From NCBI GenBank assembly GCA_009103225.1, contig RHPI01003369.1:379500-443499 (forward strand): a DNA stretch of 64,000 bases, written 5' to 3'. Shown here piece by piece: positions 23,073 to 36,120 of the stretch (position 1 is its first letter; every line of letters begins with the position of its first letter). The notes beneath the pieces were generated by a model, which saw nothing but the letters and a program-made list of their open reading frames with translations, made no database searches and was not told where the DNA came from. The stretch is from Chlorokybus atmophyticus (taxonomy: Eukaryota; Streptophyta; Chlorokybophyceae; Chlorokybales; Chlorokybaceae). Made by a program: the position numbers and the translations under genes.

Positions 23073-26000
23073 ATGGCCGGTAGGAGTAGCGGACCGCGAG
23101 GCGGTGCGTCTCCAATTGACGGTATGCATCCTGCCCTTGCAGCTGCCGTCTCGCTGTGTTCTATGCTCTGCTCAAGCGGGTTGCTTGAGCTGCTTGTCAC
23201 TCAGCGAGTCGTAGCTGCAGTGGTAATTGTAGCTTCATGCATTGTCGTTGATGAGAGCCTGCGAAATGTAGACATTCCGCCAGCTGCATGCGCAGCAAGC
23301 GTTGTCACAGGCGGCTGCGCTCGTGCTAGGTTGATGCGCAGCTGTACCCATACCAGCATGAGTTGTCTCTTGCTGCTCCATTGCTGCTCCGCTATCATTG
23401 CGTGATCGTTGGTTAAGCTGTCCAGATGAAAAGTTGGTCCTGTTGAAGGCCTCAGCTTTTAGATTGACCTAAGAGTGTCCGTTGTCGGACATTACCGGTC
23501 GGTACAGTTTGCTCCAAGACACTTTCCGAGATAGTTGCATGTAGTGCTTGCTTCAACGCTTGCAGCTGGGCAATGGCAGTGTTTGACAGTACCGGCGTTG
23601 GGCAGGTTTACTTACTTGCTCTAGACAGGTGCAGTAGGCTTTCAAGCAATTGAAACTCTAGACACATGGCTACCAAGTATGGTTGGCTTGTTGTTGACTG
23701 TGTGCACAGACACGTGGAAGCACTGTTAGTGCTGCAGTTTGCGCTGTGACAGCTGGCAGCAAGCGTGAGCATGGTGGTTAGGTCATTTTGTTGGTTGTGC
23801 TATGCTTCGTCCACCACGGGGTATGCCGTTGAGGTTGTGGTTGTGGGGCTGGGTTTGGTGGGTGGCACTGAACCTTAGCTACTGCATGCCAGGTGTGTCA
23901 CACAGTGGTCAACGAGAGGCAGAGCATTCTCCGGATTCTGCTCAGAAGCAGGTAGGTGGCTGGCAGTCGAACAACATGTTATGGCAAGCTGGGAATGTCG
24001 TGACATGTGTTGCGTTCGCCACAGGGTAGCGATGAGGATGATGAAGGACCAAGCAGCGCGCCCAGCAACCATTCACAAGCCCACATTACATCACAAGACG
24101 GGCGTGCTCGAGGACGGAAGAAAAAGCCCCACAAACGAAAGCCCAAGAGTATGTTGCTTTGTTACTGAATATGTTATTGAGTATTATAGCGTTGTCTCTG
24201 ATTAGTTCCGCACACCTGCTGTGGTTGGTTAGCATGACTTTTCATGCTGTGACGTTTACATCAATGCTGCAACATAGACTGACGGATGTGTTGTGACAGA
24301 GCTGCCATACATTGTGGACCTGACAGTGCACACAACCACAGGCACTAAGTTCACATTGAAGGTGAGTGTACAACAACATGTAAGCATAAGTCAACTCGCG
24401 ACCTCGCACTTGGAAGTGTGCTCAGCAATTCACATGCGCAGGCCATCTCTACGGATACCATCGCAGGTGTGAAGCGTCTTCTAGCGGACCATGTTGAGAC
24501 ATGCCATGAAACCAGTTACCAACTTCGCCATGAGGTCAGTGTTCTTCGTTGCACATAAGCTTTCACGCGACTGTCTAAGTTTATGGCATGCTCATGCATG
24601 CTCTGGTTGCAGAATGGCAAAGGGCATGACTCACAGCTTGAAGACATGACACCAGTGGTTGCTCTGCAGCCGGCTGTGTTGCACATAGTGGCAGGTTGGG
24701 AGTGTGTTTACCCTTTTTGATTGGTGTGAGGTGTTCTAGACTGAAGTATGCTTGCCTGTGTTGTGCAGTAAACTACACAAGCGCAACAGCCGTCCTGCAT
24801 GTTCAGCGGCTTCTGGACATTGTTGCTTGTGTCTCACGGTTTGGACCTTCTGCTCAGCAGCTGTGGCCAGGTACGTGCCTGTTTGCCGGAGGTTTGCCAC
24901 TGTTGCAAGTTTGGCTCTCTTACACGCCGCATGCATGTTGCTCAGAACAATACACGGCCAAGGCAGCAGCATGTGGCACTGCTAAGGACAAGGATGGTGC
25001 TCAAAGCGAGTCCAGTGCACTTGCTGTCAAAGCAGGTGTCAACGCAGCACCATCCATGCTATCGGAGTTCTACCCGTTCTTTTCAATGGCGCATCTCACG
25101 AAACCGTTCAAGTCGATAAGGCGATCATCTGTCGTGCATTCAGAGCCAGAGTCACTGCTCTCTTTGGAAGTAGAGCTCTCGGACTCCAACACATTGCAAG
25201 TGACTGCTTGTCCCCAGGTGGGTTGCATTGTATGGACAAGTTAAGTGCTGTGGACTGAGTGGTTTTAGTTAGATCAAGCGTTGTGGTGACAGGCTCTGCA
25301 TCATTTTGTCAATATGGCAGGGGTTCTTCGTACATGGCAAGCAGCGTACAGTGCGGCACACTGTGGTTGATCTCTTGCGATATAGCAGCCGTAGGTTTGC
25401 TGGGTACTATGCAACCTTGTTGGACGCTTTGGAGGAGCGCAATGAGTTTGGACATCTGCCAATTGGCCTGCGATCCAACACCTGGATTGCAAGACCGGAT
25501 CCGCAGCAGTTGTTGCCAACTGAAGACCCTGCTTGGTGCCAACCAGGTTGGTAAGGATAGCGGCATGTCAACCACTTGGTCGCATTTTGTTGACCATGCC
25601 CCTTTCTGCGCAGAACCTTGCAGTGAGCCACAAACTCAACAAGTACAAACGGCATTTTCTCCCTCCTCGGCCTCCTGGGTTGCAAAGTTTGCTTCCTGTG
25701 TACGGATGCCAAATGCGAGTGAGGAAGAGCGGCAGCTGAGGGATCGGCAGCTTTATCTGGTGCACAATGCGTTCGTACAAACTGGCGTGCATGCCGCTTG
25801 CCGGCTGCTTGAAACAGTGACATCACCAGCTGCGGACCTGTCGGTGCCTGTTGAACTCAATAGCCAGGGATTGCATATGGTGCTTTCAAGTGAAGGCACG
25901 ACAGTCGGTGCCGCATGTCCGCAAGGCAGCTTCAGTCGTCAAGTTGCCGGTGGCGGTGCGCCACAGCGTGAAGTCTGCGTTAAGAACCTGGTTCAGGGCC

Positions 26001-29000
26001 TAACCGTGCACTCCAATGCAGTCTTTGCGGTAGGTTGAGTGTGCAACGTAAATTCGCAGCTTGCTTGATGTGGGTGCAATCACACGAGTCGGTATGCTGT
26101 AACACAATCCATGACAGTCTACTACTGCGACCATGTGTAACGCATTGTGTGTTCAGGACACTGCTGCATTGGCAACAGTTATTGTTCGCCATGGTGGCTA
26201 CATGGTCAAAGTGCACGGAGAAGGTGCAGTAGTTGGGGAAATGGCTGGCGTGCAACACGATTGCAAGGAGGAGGCTGGTCACTGCGATGGCAGTGGGTCA
26301 CTGAATGCAAACAGGTAAGTTTGCATGTTGTGTGTTCATGTTAATCCTACCATGGTAGCTGACGGTGTTGGGTGTTTGCTGTAGCCTGCGCACAACTCTA
26401 CACAGTGAGCCTGCGGTGACCTTAGACGAGGGTCGGGAAGTGTTGCTTGCTATGCTGAAGGAGAGCCAGCTTGACGAGGAAGCAGAGCGAGAACCCCCTA
26501 TTGTGCGCTGGGAGTTGGGCGCGTGCTGGTTGCAGCATCTGCAGGTTCATTGGGTTGTTTCAATCTCGTTACTACTTGGCCTTGTCTTTAGTTTGTCATT
26601 GGGGTAACTAGTGTCCTGTTTGATAGGCCCCGAAAAAAGCCGTTACAATGGCTGACAAAGATGCAGATGCTTCCAAAGGCGACTCAAAAAGGCACACTTC
26701 AAGTAGTAGCAGGAGTAAGCATGCAGTAGTCTCTTCTGCAGCTACTACGGTCAATGGAGCGGCTGACACAAATCCGACTTCCCTTGCTGGCACTGCAGCT
26801 GAGCCGAGCTCTCCTCAGAGCCTGCAAGATTGTGTAGGTAGCAATGCATGTTCTCGGCTGCAGGCAGCCAACATTGGCCTACATACCAAGGTGACAACTT
26901 GTTGTGCATCCAAGCATGCAGTCACAGTCACTGCTTGTAGAGATTATCTTACACTGTCTCACTGACTGTGGCCAGACTGTTGATGAGCTTGTCGAGGGTG
27001 CACGGAACTTCTACCAAGATACAGCTCTGCCACGGCTGGTAGCCGACTGTGCGTCATTGGAGTTGAGCCCAGTGGATGGACGGACATTGACCGATTTTAT
27101 GCATGCTCGAGGACTGCACATGTGCTCTCTTGGCAAGGTATGTTGTGTGCACAGCGCTGCAGCTCATGAGCGCTTCATGAGCATGAAGTTGTGCATAAGC
27201 CTACGAAGTGTACGAGTACAGCTCTTGGTCTGTTGCTCAGGTTGCAGAGCTGTCTGAAGACCTTGCGCACTTGAAAGCTCTCTGTATTCTTGAAATGGTC
27301 TCAAGGGCTTTGAAGCGATTGGTCCGGGCTGTCATGGCTGCAGCTAGTGGGTCTCAAACTGGCTTGGCCGCTGTCCTGGCTGCCACCTTCAACGCTGTGT
27401 TTGGTTCGGACTTAGAAGGCAGTCAAGTTGAGTTGGGATGCACGCTCTGGAAATGGACACAGAGGTACCAACTATCACTTGCCTCAGCCATGATCATGTG
27501 CCCCCCACCCCCCCACCTCCCCTCGTTGGATGAACTCGCAACAGCGTGTTGGCATTTGTAAAGCCTATCCCTCTGATTATGTGTTTGTCGGCGGCTGCTA
27601 ACAACTTGTTTTCCATGCACAGGTTTGTACAGGCAAGATTCCGATACTGTGTGCTCGATGAAGCACTGCCCAGGCTACGACGTCTTGCACTACTGCGGGC
27701 TATCTGCACCAGGGTCGGCATTGAAGTCGCCGCCAAAGACTACAACTTCTCTACACCCACCCCGTTTGAGCCTGCTGACATTGTTGCTGTGTACCCTGTA
27801 TACCAGCATGTCCCATTCTCTTCTGCTGATGGACGCAGCCTTATGGAGGTCTCAAAGGCCGCTTTGGACCGTGGAGAGTTAGATGAAGCCTTCAGCAGTG
27901 CCACACAGGTAATGTAACAAGCCTGAATGTACCCAGCTGTGTGACAACCGGGAACAGTCATTGAACCCAGAACAGAAGGGTGGATATTGTCTGTCAGTAT
28001 GCGTGCAGGCATGCATGTTAGCTGCACAAATCATGCCATTTCACGTTTCTGCAGGCTCTTGGGAAGCTCTCTGCAGTCTTTGGTGCATGGCACTGCGTGA
28101 CTGCTGGCGCCTACAGTCTGCTTGCTGTTGTGCTATATCACAAGGGTGATTTCCTGCAAGCTGCGGTCTACCAGCAAAAAGCTTTGCACATCAATGAAAG
28201 GGAACTGGGACTTGACCATCCTGACACCATGAAGAGCTATGGAGATCTTGCAGTGTTCTATTACCGTCTGGAACACACAGAGCTTGCACACAGGTACAAG
28301 GTGACCAACAATTTCATGTCCCCTAGCACGTCGTGCGTGCTCGTGCAGCAGCACTCGTGTGCGCAACGCAACCAGCCACTGTTCAGAAGCTCACCAGCAC
28401 CTTCTTGCTTGCAGATATGTCAGTCGTGCTTTGTATCTGCTGCATTTGACGTGCGGCGCATCACACCCAAATACCGCGGCCACCTACATCAACGTGGCCA
28501 TGATGGAGCAAGGCCTGGGGCATGTGCATATATCCCTGCGGTATCTGCATGAAGCGCTTATGTGCAACAAGCATCTGCTTGGCCCAACTCATGTGCAGGT
28601 CCGTGCTGTACTTGTTTGCAACAACTGTCCCAGACTATTGCCTTGGAAGGGCTATAGGACTGATTGACAATCAGCACCTTGAACCTCATGTACTTACCAG
28701 CTGACAAGCATTTGCACACAGACTGCAGCCAGCTATCATGCCATCGCCATTGCTCTTTCGTTAATAGAAGCATACACGCTGAGCGTGCAACACGAGCAGA
28801 CTACCCTGTCTATTCTAGAGGCCAAGCTGGGTGCAGATGACATGCGAACACAGGTTCGTTCCGCATGGTTGGAGTATTTGTCATGTCATTTCGGTTCCCT
28901 TGCCAGTTACCTGCCTCCTGTTGCCTTATTCCTGAGTATTTGCGTCTATAGGATGCGGCTGCATGGCTGGAGTATTTTGAGTCAAAGCTGGAAGAGCAGC

Positions 29001-30672
29001 AAGCAGACATCAGCGGACGTCCTTCGCAGTCAGGCATCTCAAACTTGTTTGAAGGCGGGGCATACCCCTGGGATGATGGCGATTATGGTCAGTTGTTTTG
29101 TGCGTACATTGCTGCTGTCATGTTAGCAGGCCTCGCTTGCTGCATTTGTCCAAAAAGCTTCTGCCGGCGCTTGTTGAACCGCTAAGCTCCGCAGGAAATG
29201 GCCATATCAATGGAATGACATCGATGCGTCGCAAGCAGTATGCTGACAAGATGGCAGCATCCCTTATTGCTGAAGAGGAGGAAGAGAGGGTCAAGAAGCA
29301 GGCCACTGCGGATAAAGGCAAGAAGAAGAAAAGCAGGTTTGCAGAAGGTCCCACAGCCTGCGCCTCAGATATACCGGTGACAGATGAACGCATTGGGCCC
29401 GCAGCCCTGCAGTCCACTGCTGTCTGTGACTTAGCACACGCAGCCGCTCCAGCAGCAGACCCCTCCAACAATGAAGTCCACGCACCCTTGCAGGAGCTGC
29501 CATCAGCAGATGTGTCCGTTCGTGCAACACTTGAAGACAATAGTAGCATAGATGGTTCGCACAGTCACCACCAGCTGTCGGATACATGTTCGCCTTGCAG
29601 TTCAGAGTGCGACTCTGCTGCCAGCTCCACGTCAAGTGGCGGTTGCTGGACGAGCCCCCTAAAGAAGAAGAAGTCAAAAGAGCATTCAAGACCTGCCCCT
29701 GCACCTGCACCTCCATCAAGGGCAAGCATTCGACCTAGCTCAGCAAAGAAACCTCCTGCTGGCAATGGCGTAGCGACTGTTTCTTTTACTGCTTCCCCTG
29801 TGCATCAACCCGCATCCCCGCAAGAATTGGGCCCTACGTTGTCCAGGGCTCAATCTCTGCCACAGTTGGCTAACCAGCCACCGCCTTCCCCGCAGACATT
29901 TGCTGTAAACTGCCCCTGCCAGCCCTCATCCAACACTGCTGCCCACACGCCACATGGCAGCCCCAACCTTGCACCATCGAATGGTGCGTTGCTGTCATAC
30001 AAGGAGATGCTGACGCAGCAGCAGCAGCAAACATTGTGCAATGCGATACCCCCTCCGCAGCATTCAGTGTTTCTGCACACGAAGCAACCTCCAACTCCAA
30101 CTTCTCTGCCAGCTGCACAGCAGCAGATTCCCTCTCAGCAGCATTTTCCATCTCAACAGCAGCAACAGCAGGAAGGTTTCACGGACCACTCGTTGTTTTC
30201 GCAGCCAATGCCGCTGCTCAATCATGCGGGCAGCAATGGAAACGGCTGGGCCGGAATGCGCAGCAACGGAAACGGTTTGGCAGCTGACTGGGCTTACATT
30301 CGCAACAGTGCCACACCAGACTGGTGGGGAGTCAACCGCAGTGTCCCTCAGCAGTTGTCCCACAATGATAGTCATTCATCGCCCGGCAGTCAGAGCCCCC
30401 GTCCGGGATCGGCTCGCAGTGGTTCCGATGTGGCTGGCAGTGACATGCTCTCTGGCTTTTCAACATACGGCGGTCGCTGGCCCGAGTCGGCTATCCGTGC
30501 AGACATCGCGCACAAGCAGCATGTGGGTCTGCAGAATTCTTTGTTGCACATGCGTAGCATGCAGTTCACAGGCATGGGGATGCAAGAACTTGAAGAAATG
30601 GAGCAAGAGCTTTGGGATGTTATGCAGCGTGTAGTCCAGGCCAAAGTTGATGCCAAGGTATTGCCTGCTTGA
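23073..30672 (+). CDS. CLU: CLU-family protein of the plant REC/TSS type
   Basis: Cytosolic clustered-mitochondria family; plant members (FRIENDLY, REC, TSS) affect mitochondrial distribution, plastid coverage or translation-associated complexes. Twenty exons: 23073-23121, 23893-23951, 24025-24148, 24300-24361, 24442-24534, 24613-24694, 24769-25217, 25321-25546, 25614-26029, 26157-26314, 26385-26544, 26627-26890, 26976-27137, 27241-27464, 27623-27908, 28055-28293, 28415-28598, 28722-28853, 28952-29087 and 29195-30672, all in phase, 1660 residues. Landmarks: basic N-terminus; ubiquitin-like CLU-N ([28 protein letters not shown]); [18 protein letters not shown] core (LREVLL-type helices, [17 protein letters not shown]); [23 protein letters not shown] repeats ([36 protein letters not shown]); [17 protein letters not shown], the REC-type signature; and a long Ser/Pro/Gln-rich tail. 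A 75-base in-frame intron may lie within exon 7 (24871-24945). The last exon could instead splice at 30657 to an acceptor near 30780. Confidence 0.93.
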
Positions 30673-31695
30673 CATGGCTCAATTGCTTGCTGGTGATGTT
30701 GTTTGTTATCGGTCAGGCCTAGCTCTACTGCAGAAGCCATGTGCACAGTAGTAAGCTCACTGATTTGGCACCTTCACGCAGGTCAAACATGCACATTAGA
30801 CAATGTGCTGAGCTTGGCAGCTCCGGTACGCGCGTGCTCAATGTCCTTGCAGAAACTTCAACACCATTCATATGGAATGGTAATTTGGCATTCCCTCCTT
30901 GAGCAAAGTAGCTGTGCAGTGCTGATTGGTAGGTTTACATGTCATCAGGATGCATGAGTGGAGTGTCATATGTGCAGTGTTGGTTAGTGCGAATTGCGGT
31001 TGCATTTCGCGTGTACATATTGCATTCACATAGAACTGTTAGTGTAGTGTGCCCCTAGTATGTGGCAGTTGGTAGTGCGTGTACATTGTGTGTACATAGC
31101 TCACATAGTGCTCCTGGCAGTGGTTATGCGAAACTGAAGCAACATTGGTTTCACCATGATGTGCTGCACCAGCTGGGTGTTGATGTCTCAGCAGGGTGTT
31201 TACACAAGGTACTGTATGAAAGGTGCGATTTCGTAACATGCACGAAACCCCTGTGAAGCACTTGCAGGACATGTAACTGAGACAGCCTACCTCTTTTGCA
31301 ACCATGTGTGCACGGTGGCATAATCTCCATTAGTGCTGATTTAGACAGCAAATGAATCATGAGTTAGCTCGAGGCACGGTGGTGGCGGCGATGCCGGGCT
31401 TGGCACCAGGCCCACCCACTACGAAGTCGGACACGGTGCTGGCACAGACAATCACTGTCTAGTTGTTAGCGTTGCCGTGACGTGTACACAAGGCCAATGC
31501 AGCATGCACTGAGTGCTTCACACGCGTTCAGCATGTGTACAAAAGATGTAAGGTACAACTCATACATGCAAATCTATGAACACGTGTATGTACAAAAGGA
31601 GTATGGTACTGTTCTGCCTAAGCTATCATATGGGTGTGACATTGCATGCAGCAGCAAGCACACGCTCCACATCAACACGGCAGCCCGTGTGGGCA

Positions 31696-31906
31696 GTGAT
31701 AATGGAACATACATGCATGCATACATGACTAACGGGGTAGCCAAGTAGTGGTAGTTGAGTGCGTTAGAAGTACCTAGCCCGGTGGTGAAATAGCACTGTG
31801 ACTGCTGCTGACTGTTTGCTTGCGGCGTGTGCATGACTACATGCATGTCTCATGCTTATGACCCCTTGCATGCGGTCTTATCAGCACTCCATCTTTTGTA
31901 CACTGG
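31696..31906 (+). repeat. Dispersed repeat family, copy 1
   Basis: About 211 bases nearly identical to 32339-32548 and, inverted, to 41997-42176. Order of motifs: GTGATAATGGAACATACATG, ACTAACGGGGTAGCCAAGTA, GTTGAGTGCGTTAGAAGTA, CTAGCCCGGTGGTGAAATAG, TTTGCTTGCGGCGTGTGCAT, GCGGTCTTATCAGCACTCCA, TTTTGTACACTGG. It is preceded by GCCCGTGTGGGCAG, the end of the block seen at 13395-13610. Confidence 0.85.
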
Positions 31907-32338
31907 TTGGTGTGCGTGACATGTGCTGCTGTGTAGTGCAATGTTGATAGAGGTGCTGGACCGGGAGCACCTTGCATGCCTAGCTAGCATGGTTAGGGCA
32001 CACCCCGTTGGCCATGCAGGGCAGTGCATCGCCTCCGCCTGCGGTCTTATCAGCACTCCATCTTTGGGAACACAAGACCAAGCAAGGGACGTGGTCAAGT
32101 ACACGGGGAGCAGATCCACCTGCCCGTGTGATCGGGATTGGCGTACACAGCGACTGCCTGGCTAGTGTGATGTCATGCTGACATATGCATGTGAAATCTT
32201 AACAACTAAGCGGCTGCCGAGTGATGGCAGTGCGTTAAGTGAGCTGGCGGCGGCAAGGGGGAGAGAGGGGGGAGTTCGTTGAGTCTGCTGCTGTCGTGGA
32301 CGCTGCAAGGCTGACCGCTAACCACACCCGTGCCACAG

Positions 32339-32548
32339 GTGATAATGGAACATACATGCATGCATGCATGACTAACGGGGTAGCCAAGTAGTGGTAGTTG
32401 AGTGCGTTAGAAGTATCTAGCCCGGTAGTGAAATAGTAATGTGACTGCTGCTGACTGTTTGCTTGCGGCGTGTGCATGACTACATGCATGTCTCATGCTT
32501 TTGACCCCTTGCCTGCGGTTTTATCAGCACTCCCTCTTTTGTACACTG
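32339..32548 (+). repeat. Dispersed repeat family, copy 2
   Basis: Same motif order as copy 1 with only scattered differences, same strand, about 430 bases further on. The preceding sequence (GAGTCTGCTGCTGTCGTGG ... ACCACACCCG) looks like a diverged version of the block at 32922-33135. Confidence 0.85.
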
Positions 32549-32633
32549 CCAGTGTACAACCACCGGGTTTATGTACAGTACCACCTTCACTACTACACTA
32601 CTACTACTTCGCCTACCCCGTTAGACATGCATG
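32549..32633 (-). repeat. Inverted, diverged core of the dispersed repeat
   Basis: Read on the minus strand: CATGCATGTCTAACGGGGTA then, about 60 bases on, AAACCCGGTGGTTGTACACT. It abuts the 3' end of copy 2 tail-to-tail, making an inverted arrangement. Confidence 0.65.
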
Positions 32634-32921
32634 TGTTTACTAAAAGTGCAATGCGATCGGCAACCGCACATGCATCGTTGTATGCCTCGGGTTGGTTGCT
32701 CCAATGGTGACTGCTGCCTATCCACCTCACCCACCATTACATAGCACAAATGAGCACTTGGTGTAGCGTGAGGTGGCGGCCCCAGGTATAATGCAACTTG
32801 TCCTTGCCTGCTTTGCCTTGCTTGCTACGCACGTTCTATATTTAAGCACAGCTTGACTGCATGGTTGACCACGACTTATACCCTATGCAACATAGCATAT
32901 TGCACATTGAGCATTGCACCA

Positions 32922-33260
32922 CCTAACTGCCAGCAGCGACGCTGGCGCCCTGCACGGTGCAGTGCTGACGTTGGCAGGACGCAGCGAGGGTTAGGGTGGC
33001 AGCACAGAACGTAGCATACATGGCGGAGAGAGTGGCGGGTAACAGGGAGAGCAGCAGGGAGGGAGTCGTCGTCCTTGCTTGGCGTGCTTGCCATTAACAC
33101 CAGCGACTAACAACAGCCCGTGTGGGCAGGTAATCACAAATGCGTGCATGTCCATGCATACGGTATCATAAACATGCATCAAGCCATAGCTAGACAAGTA
33201 GAACAATACAACTGCACAAGACAATATAAGATTTGCATGTCCAACGGGGAGGGCTAATGT
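32922..33260 (+). repeat. Dispersed repeat family, copy sharing the first block with 13395-13706
   Basis: CCTAACTGCCAGCAG, GCACGGTGCAGTGCTGACGT, GCGAGGGTTAGGGT, GGGAGGGAGTCGTCGTCCTT and CCCGTGTGGGCAGGTAAT match 13395-13610 in order; GCATGTCCAACGGGGAGGG near 33236 is a decayed head of the second block. Confidence 0.7.
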
Positions 33261-33691
33261 ATGTAGGCTAGGCACAACCTCAATTGGTCTACTCTCGTTA
33301 GATGACTTGGCTTTAAGGGAATAACCCCACCAAGATTGTAGAATATCAACAGACCAATAGTTTTACAGGATATCTTTGGTTAATGGAATAGCTATAGTCT
33401 GCTGCGTAGCATTTATTGTCTTTTACGTAATAAGACCAATGTTGCCGCGTAAATGTCCTAGTGGTGATGTGCTCTTTTGGGGTAACGGTGTTGTGCGTAA
33501 GGGCACAAGTGCTTGCTTGTGCCCTTTTGCACATGCAAGTGTTTTTGTGCCCTAAGCCGCCACATTACTTGCAGAGGCATTGGTTATTCCGTGGAAGCGC
33601 GGTAAGCTGCGGCGGCGCCCCACTTGTTGAGCCAGTCGAGTTATAGTAGCCTGCATGACATGTTGTACCGTATTTGTGCGAATACGCCCCC

Positions 33692-34348
33692 NNNNNNNNN
33701 NNNNNNNNNNNNNNNNNNNNNNNNNNNNNNNNNNNNNNNNNNNNNNNNNNNNNNNNNNNNNNNNNNNNNNNNNNNNNNNNNNNNNNNNNNNNNNNNNNNN
33801 NNNNNNNNNNNNNNNNNNNNNNNNNNNNNNNNNNNNNNNNNNNNNNNNNNNNNNNNNNNNNNNNNNNNNNNNNNNNNNNNNNNNNNNNNNNNNNNNNNNN
33901 NNNNNNNNNNNNNNNNNNNNNNNNNNNNNNNNNNNNNNNNNNNNNNNNNNNNNNNNNNNNNNNNNNNNNNNNNNNNNNNNNNNNNNNNNNNNNNNNNNNN
34001 NNNNNNNNNNNNNNNNNNNNNNNNNNNNNNNNNNNNNNNNNNNNNNNNNNNNNNNNNNNNNNNNNNNNNNNNNNNNNNNNNNNNNNNNNNNNNNNNNNNN
34101 NNNNNNNNNNNNNNNNNNNNNNNNNNNNNNNNNNNNNNNNNNNNNNNNNNNNNNNNNNNNNNNNNNNNNNNNNNNNNNNNNNNNNNNNNNNNNNNNNNNN
34201 NNNNNNNNNNNNNNNNNNNNNNNNNNNNNNNNNNNNNNNNNNNNNNNNNNNNNNNNNNNNNNNNNNNNNNNNNNNNNNNNNNNNNNNNNNNNNNNNNNNN
34301 NNNNNNNNNNNNNNNNNNNNNNNNNNNNNNNNNNNNNNNNNNNNNNNN
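33692..34348. other. Assembly gap (657 N)
   Basis: Run of N. Reading frames spanning it carry no information. Its edges are unfinished-looking (AATACGCCCCC before, GGGGCCTTATT after) and it lies among repeats and foldbacks, consistent with an assembly break at a repeat. Confidence 0.99.
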
Positions 34349-34472
34349 GGGGCCTTATTCTCTCTCCACTAACAGCAACATCGTCACACCAAGCTACGTA
34401 CTGTCATCCCTGCCTATCACTGCACAAGCATACTCACACTTATTAGACGGGGGGGTAGTATATCTGCTCAGC

Positions 34473-34511
34473 GTTACGCTGCGTCGCGGCAGATACGCGA
34501 CGTAGCGTAAC
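34473..34511. repeat. Inverted repeat, 16-base arms, 7-base loop
   Basis: Left arm GTTACGCTGCGTCGCG (34473-34488), right arm CGCGACGTAGCGTAAC (34496-34511): 15 of 16 positions pair around GCAGATA. It lies about 125 bases right of the assembly gap. Confidence 0.75.
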
Positions 34512-34699
34512 TGCGCGGCGTATCTCGCGCCTACCGCCAGGCGATTGGCGCAAAATACGACGGAAACAGGCTACGGAGGTTCCGGCGGCGACATGGGTGG
34601 CGGCAGCGGTGGCGGCCGTGGCAATGCCACGGTCATAGTCGTCCTCAATCATGCCTTGAACAACCTATTTCATGTGCTTTTATGCACGCCTCCACCTAT

Positions 34700-34830
34700 T
34701 AATACACCCACCCACCCACCCCAGGGGTTGTACTAGAGTAGGGGGGTTTGTATGACAAACAAAGCCCCCCTGCATACTTTAAGGGGGTGGGTGGGTGGGT
34801 GGGGTGGGGTATAAAGGGGGGGGCGGGGGG
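34700..34830. repeat. C-run/G-run foldback with G-rich tail
   Basis: CCCACCCACCC on the left is mirrored by GGGTGGGTGGG on the right, with an inner pair GGGGGGTTTGT / ACAAACAAAGCCCCCC, then GGGGTATAAAGGGGGG and long G runs. Could fold as a hairpin or G-quadruplexes; possibly a small foldback element. Confidence 0.6.
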
Positions 34831-36120
34831 GGATTGTATTGGATGAATACGGTATTGGTGGTGATGGCCTCGCATATGCATGCTGTTTGGTTGTCCACGC
34901 ACATACAAAGCAATATGCTCATGTATACATTTATGTAGAATCCATATGATTTATGCCTGCGTGCGCGCCAATGTACATGCACACAAACATTGGCGGCATT
35001 ATGATTATTAATCTATGCATGTTGTCGCACAACACTAAGTTATTTTGTTGCTTGATTTACGTAAAACTCATTACTGGTCATTTACATGTAAAACGCACAC
35101 ACTTCGCAAATAGCATATTTATTCTTGTAAACGCTCATGCGCTTATCCGGCAGGACCCCCATCAAGAGAATACATACTCTCTTTATGTAAAAGAATATAT
35201 ATTCTTGAAAACGCCAAATAAATAACCCCGTTATTGGCATGGATCAATGCAGGATAAACGTGATTTTTATAACGAGGGTGGACTGTACCATGGACATGTA
35301 TTCATCTAATGTTGGTGCTGCACCATGCGTAACCGCACACCACACACACAACCGCACGTCACTACGCTAACAAGCTACGCGCTAACAAGCTACGCGCCGC
35401 GTCCGCCTTGGTGGAGGGCTAGTAGTAGATTAGCCCGATGATAACAATAGTGAGGTGTATAATAGTGTGGATTATCCACAATCAACACTGTGGCACTGTT
35501 GATTGGTGCGCAAGTTACAATAATAGCACAACAGCACGTCATATATTATGTACATACACATAACGGGTAGGTGGATGGCAAGTACTGTACCGTACAGCAG
35601 TAGGCTAGACTAGCCTAGCCTCAATGAGCGGCATAGCTATGGATCCTTATGAGCAATCCGGATAGCTATCCTACTGTAGCATGTAACCCGGAGGTGATGC
35701 GTATGTTGAAGCATGGTGTGATATTACTTGCATGTGCGTTATCCACCTTGCATCTTTTGTACACCTTCACGCTACTCGACCACCAAGCTACACCATGCGC
35801 TTGCAAACCTACCTTTTGCCGCAAACCCTACCTCTGCGTGTGCCTGCGTGTGTGCGTCTGTGCAAAGTTGTATGCGTGTTTATAGGAAGCCTCTTGTGCA
35901 GTTAAACATTGCCAAACATAATGATATAACATTGAGAGAGGGGTTGGTTACCCCTTGTTGTTGTGTAAATTACACAGCAACAACATATGTCATCACAGAC
36001 ATTATAATGATCGCAAATACGCAGTTGCATGCATGCACACGCTCACACATGCACGCGCACGCGCGCATGGTTGCGCACGGATGCACGCATGCGCCCGCAG
36101 GTACTGTTACACAAATTGGA

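Larger units (their letters stand above)
30673..33691. other. Intergenic region dominated by dispersed repeats
   Basis: No supportable gene. It contains at least three copies or fragments of the dispersed repeat family (31696-31906, 32339-32548, 32922-33260), an inverted core at 32549-32633, and a short tail fragment at about 32037-32066 (GCGGTCTTATCAGCACTCCA). Confidence 0.6.

Noticed and set aside
29118-29725. Minus-strand ORFs of 143-144 residues
   Set aside because: Antisense to the Ser/Pro-rich last exon of the CLU-like gene.
33624-34505. Open frames of 232-293 residues
   Set aside because: They consist of undefined residues from the N gap.
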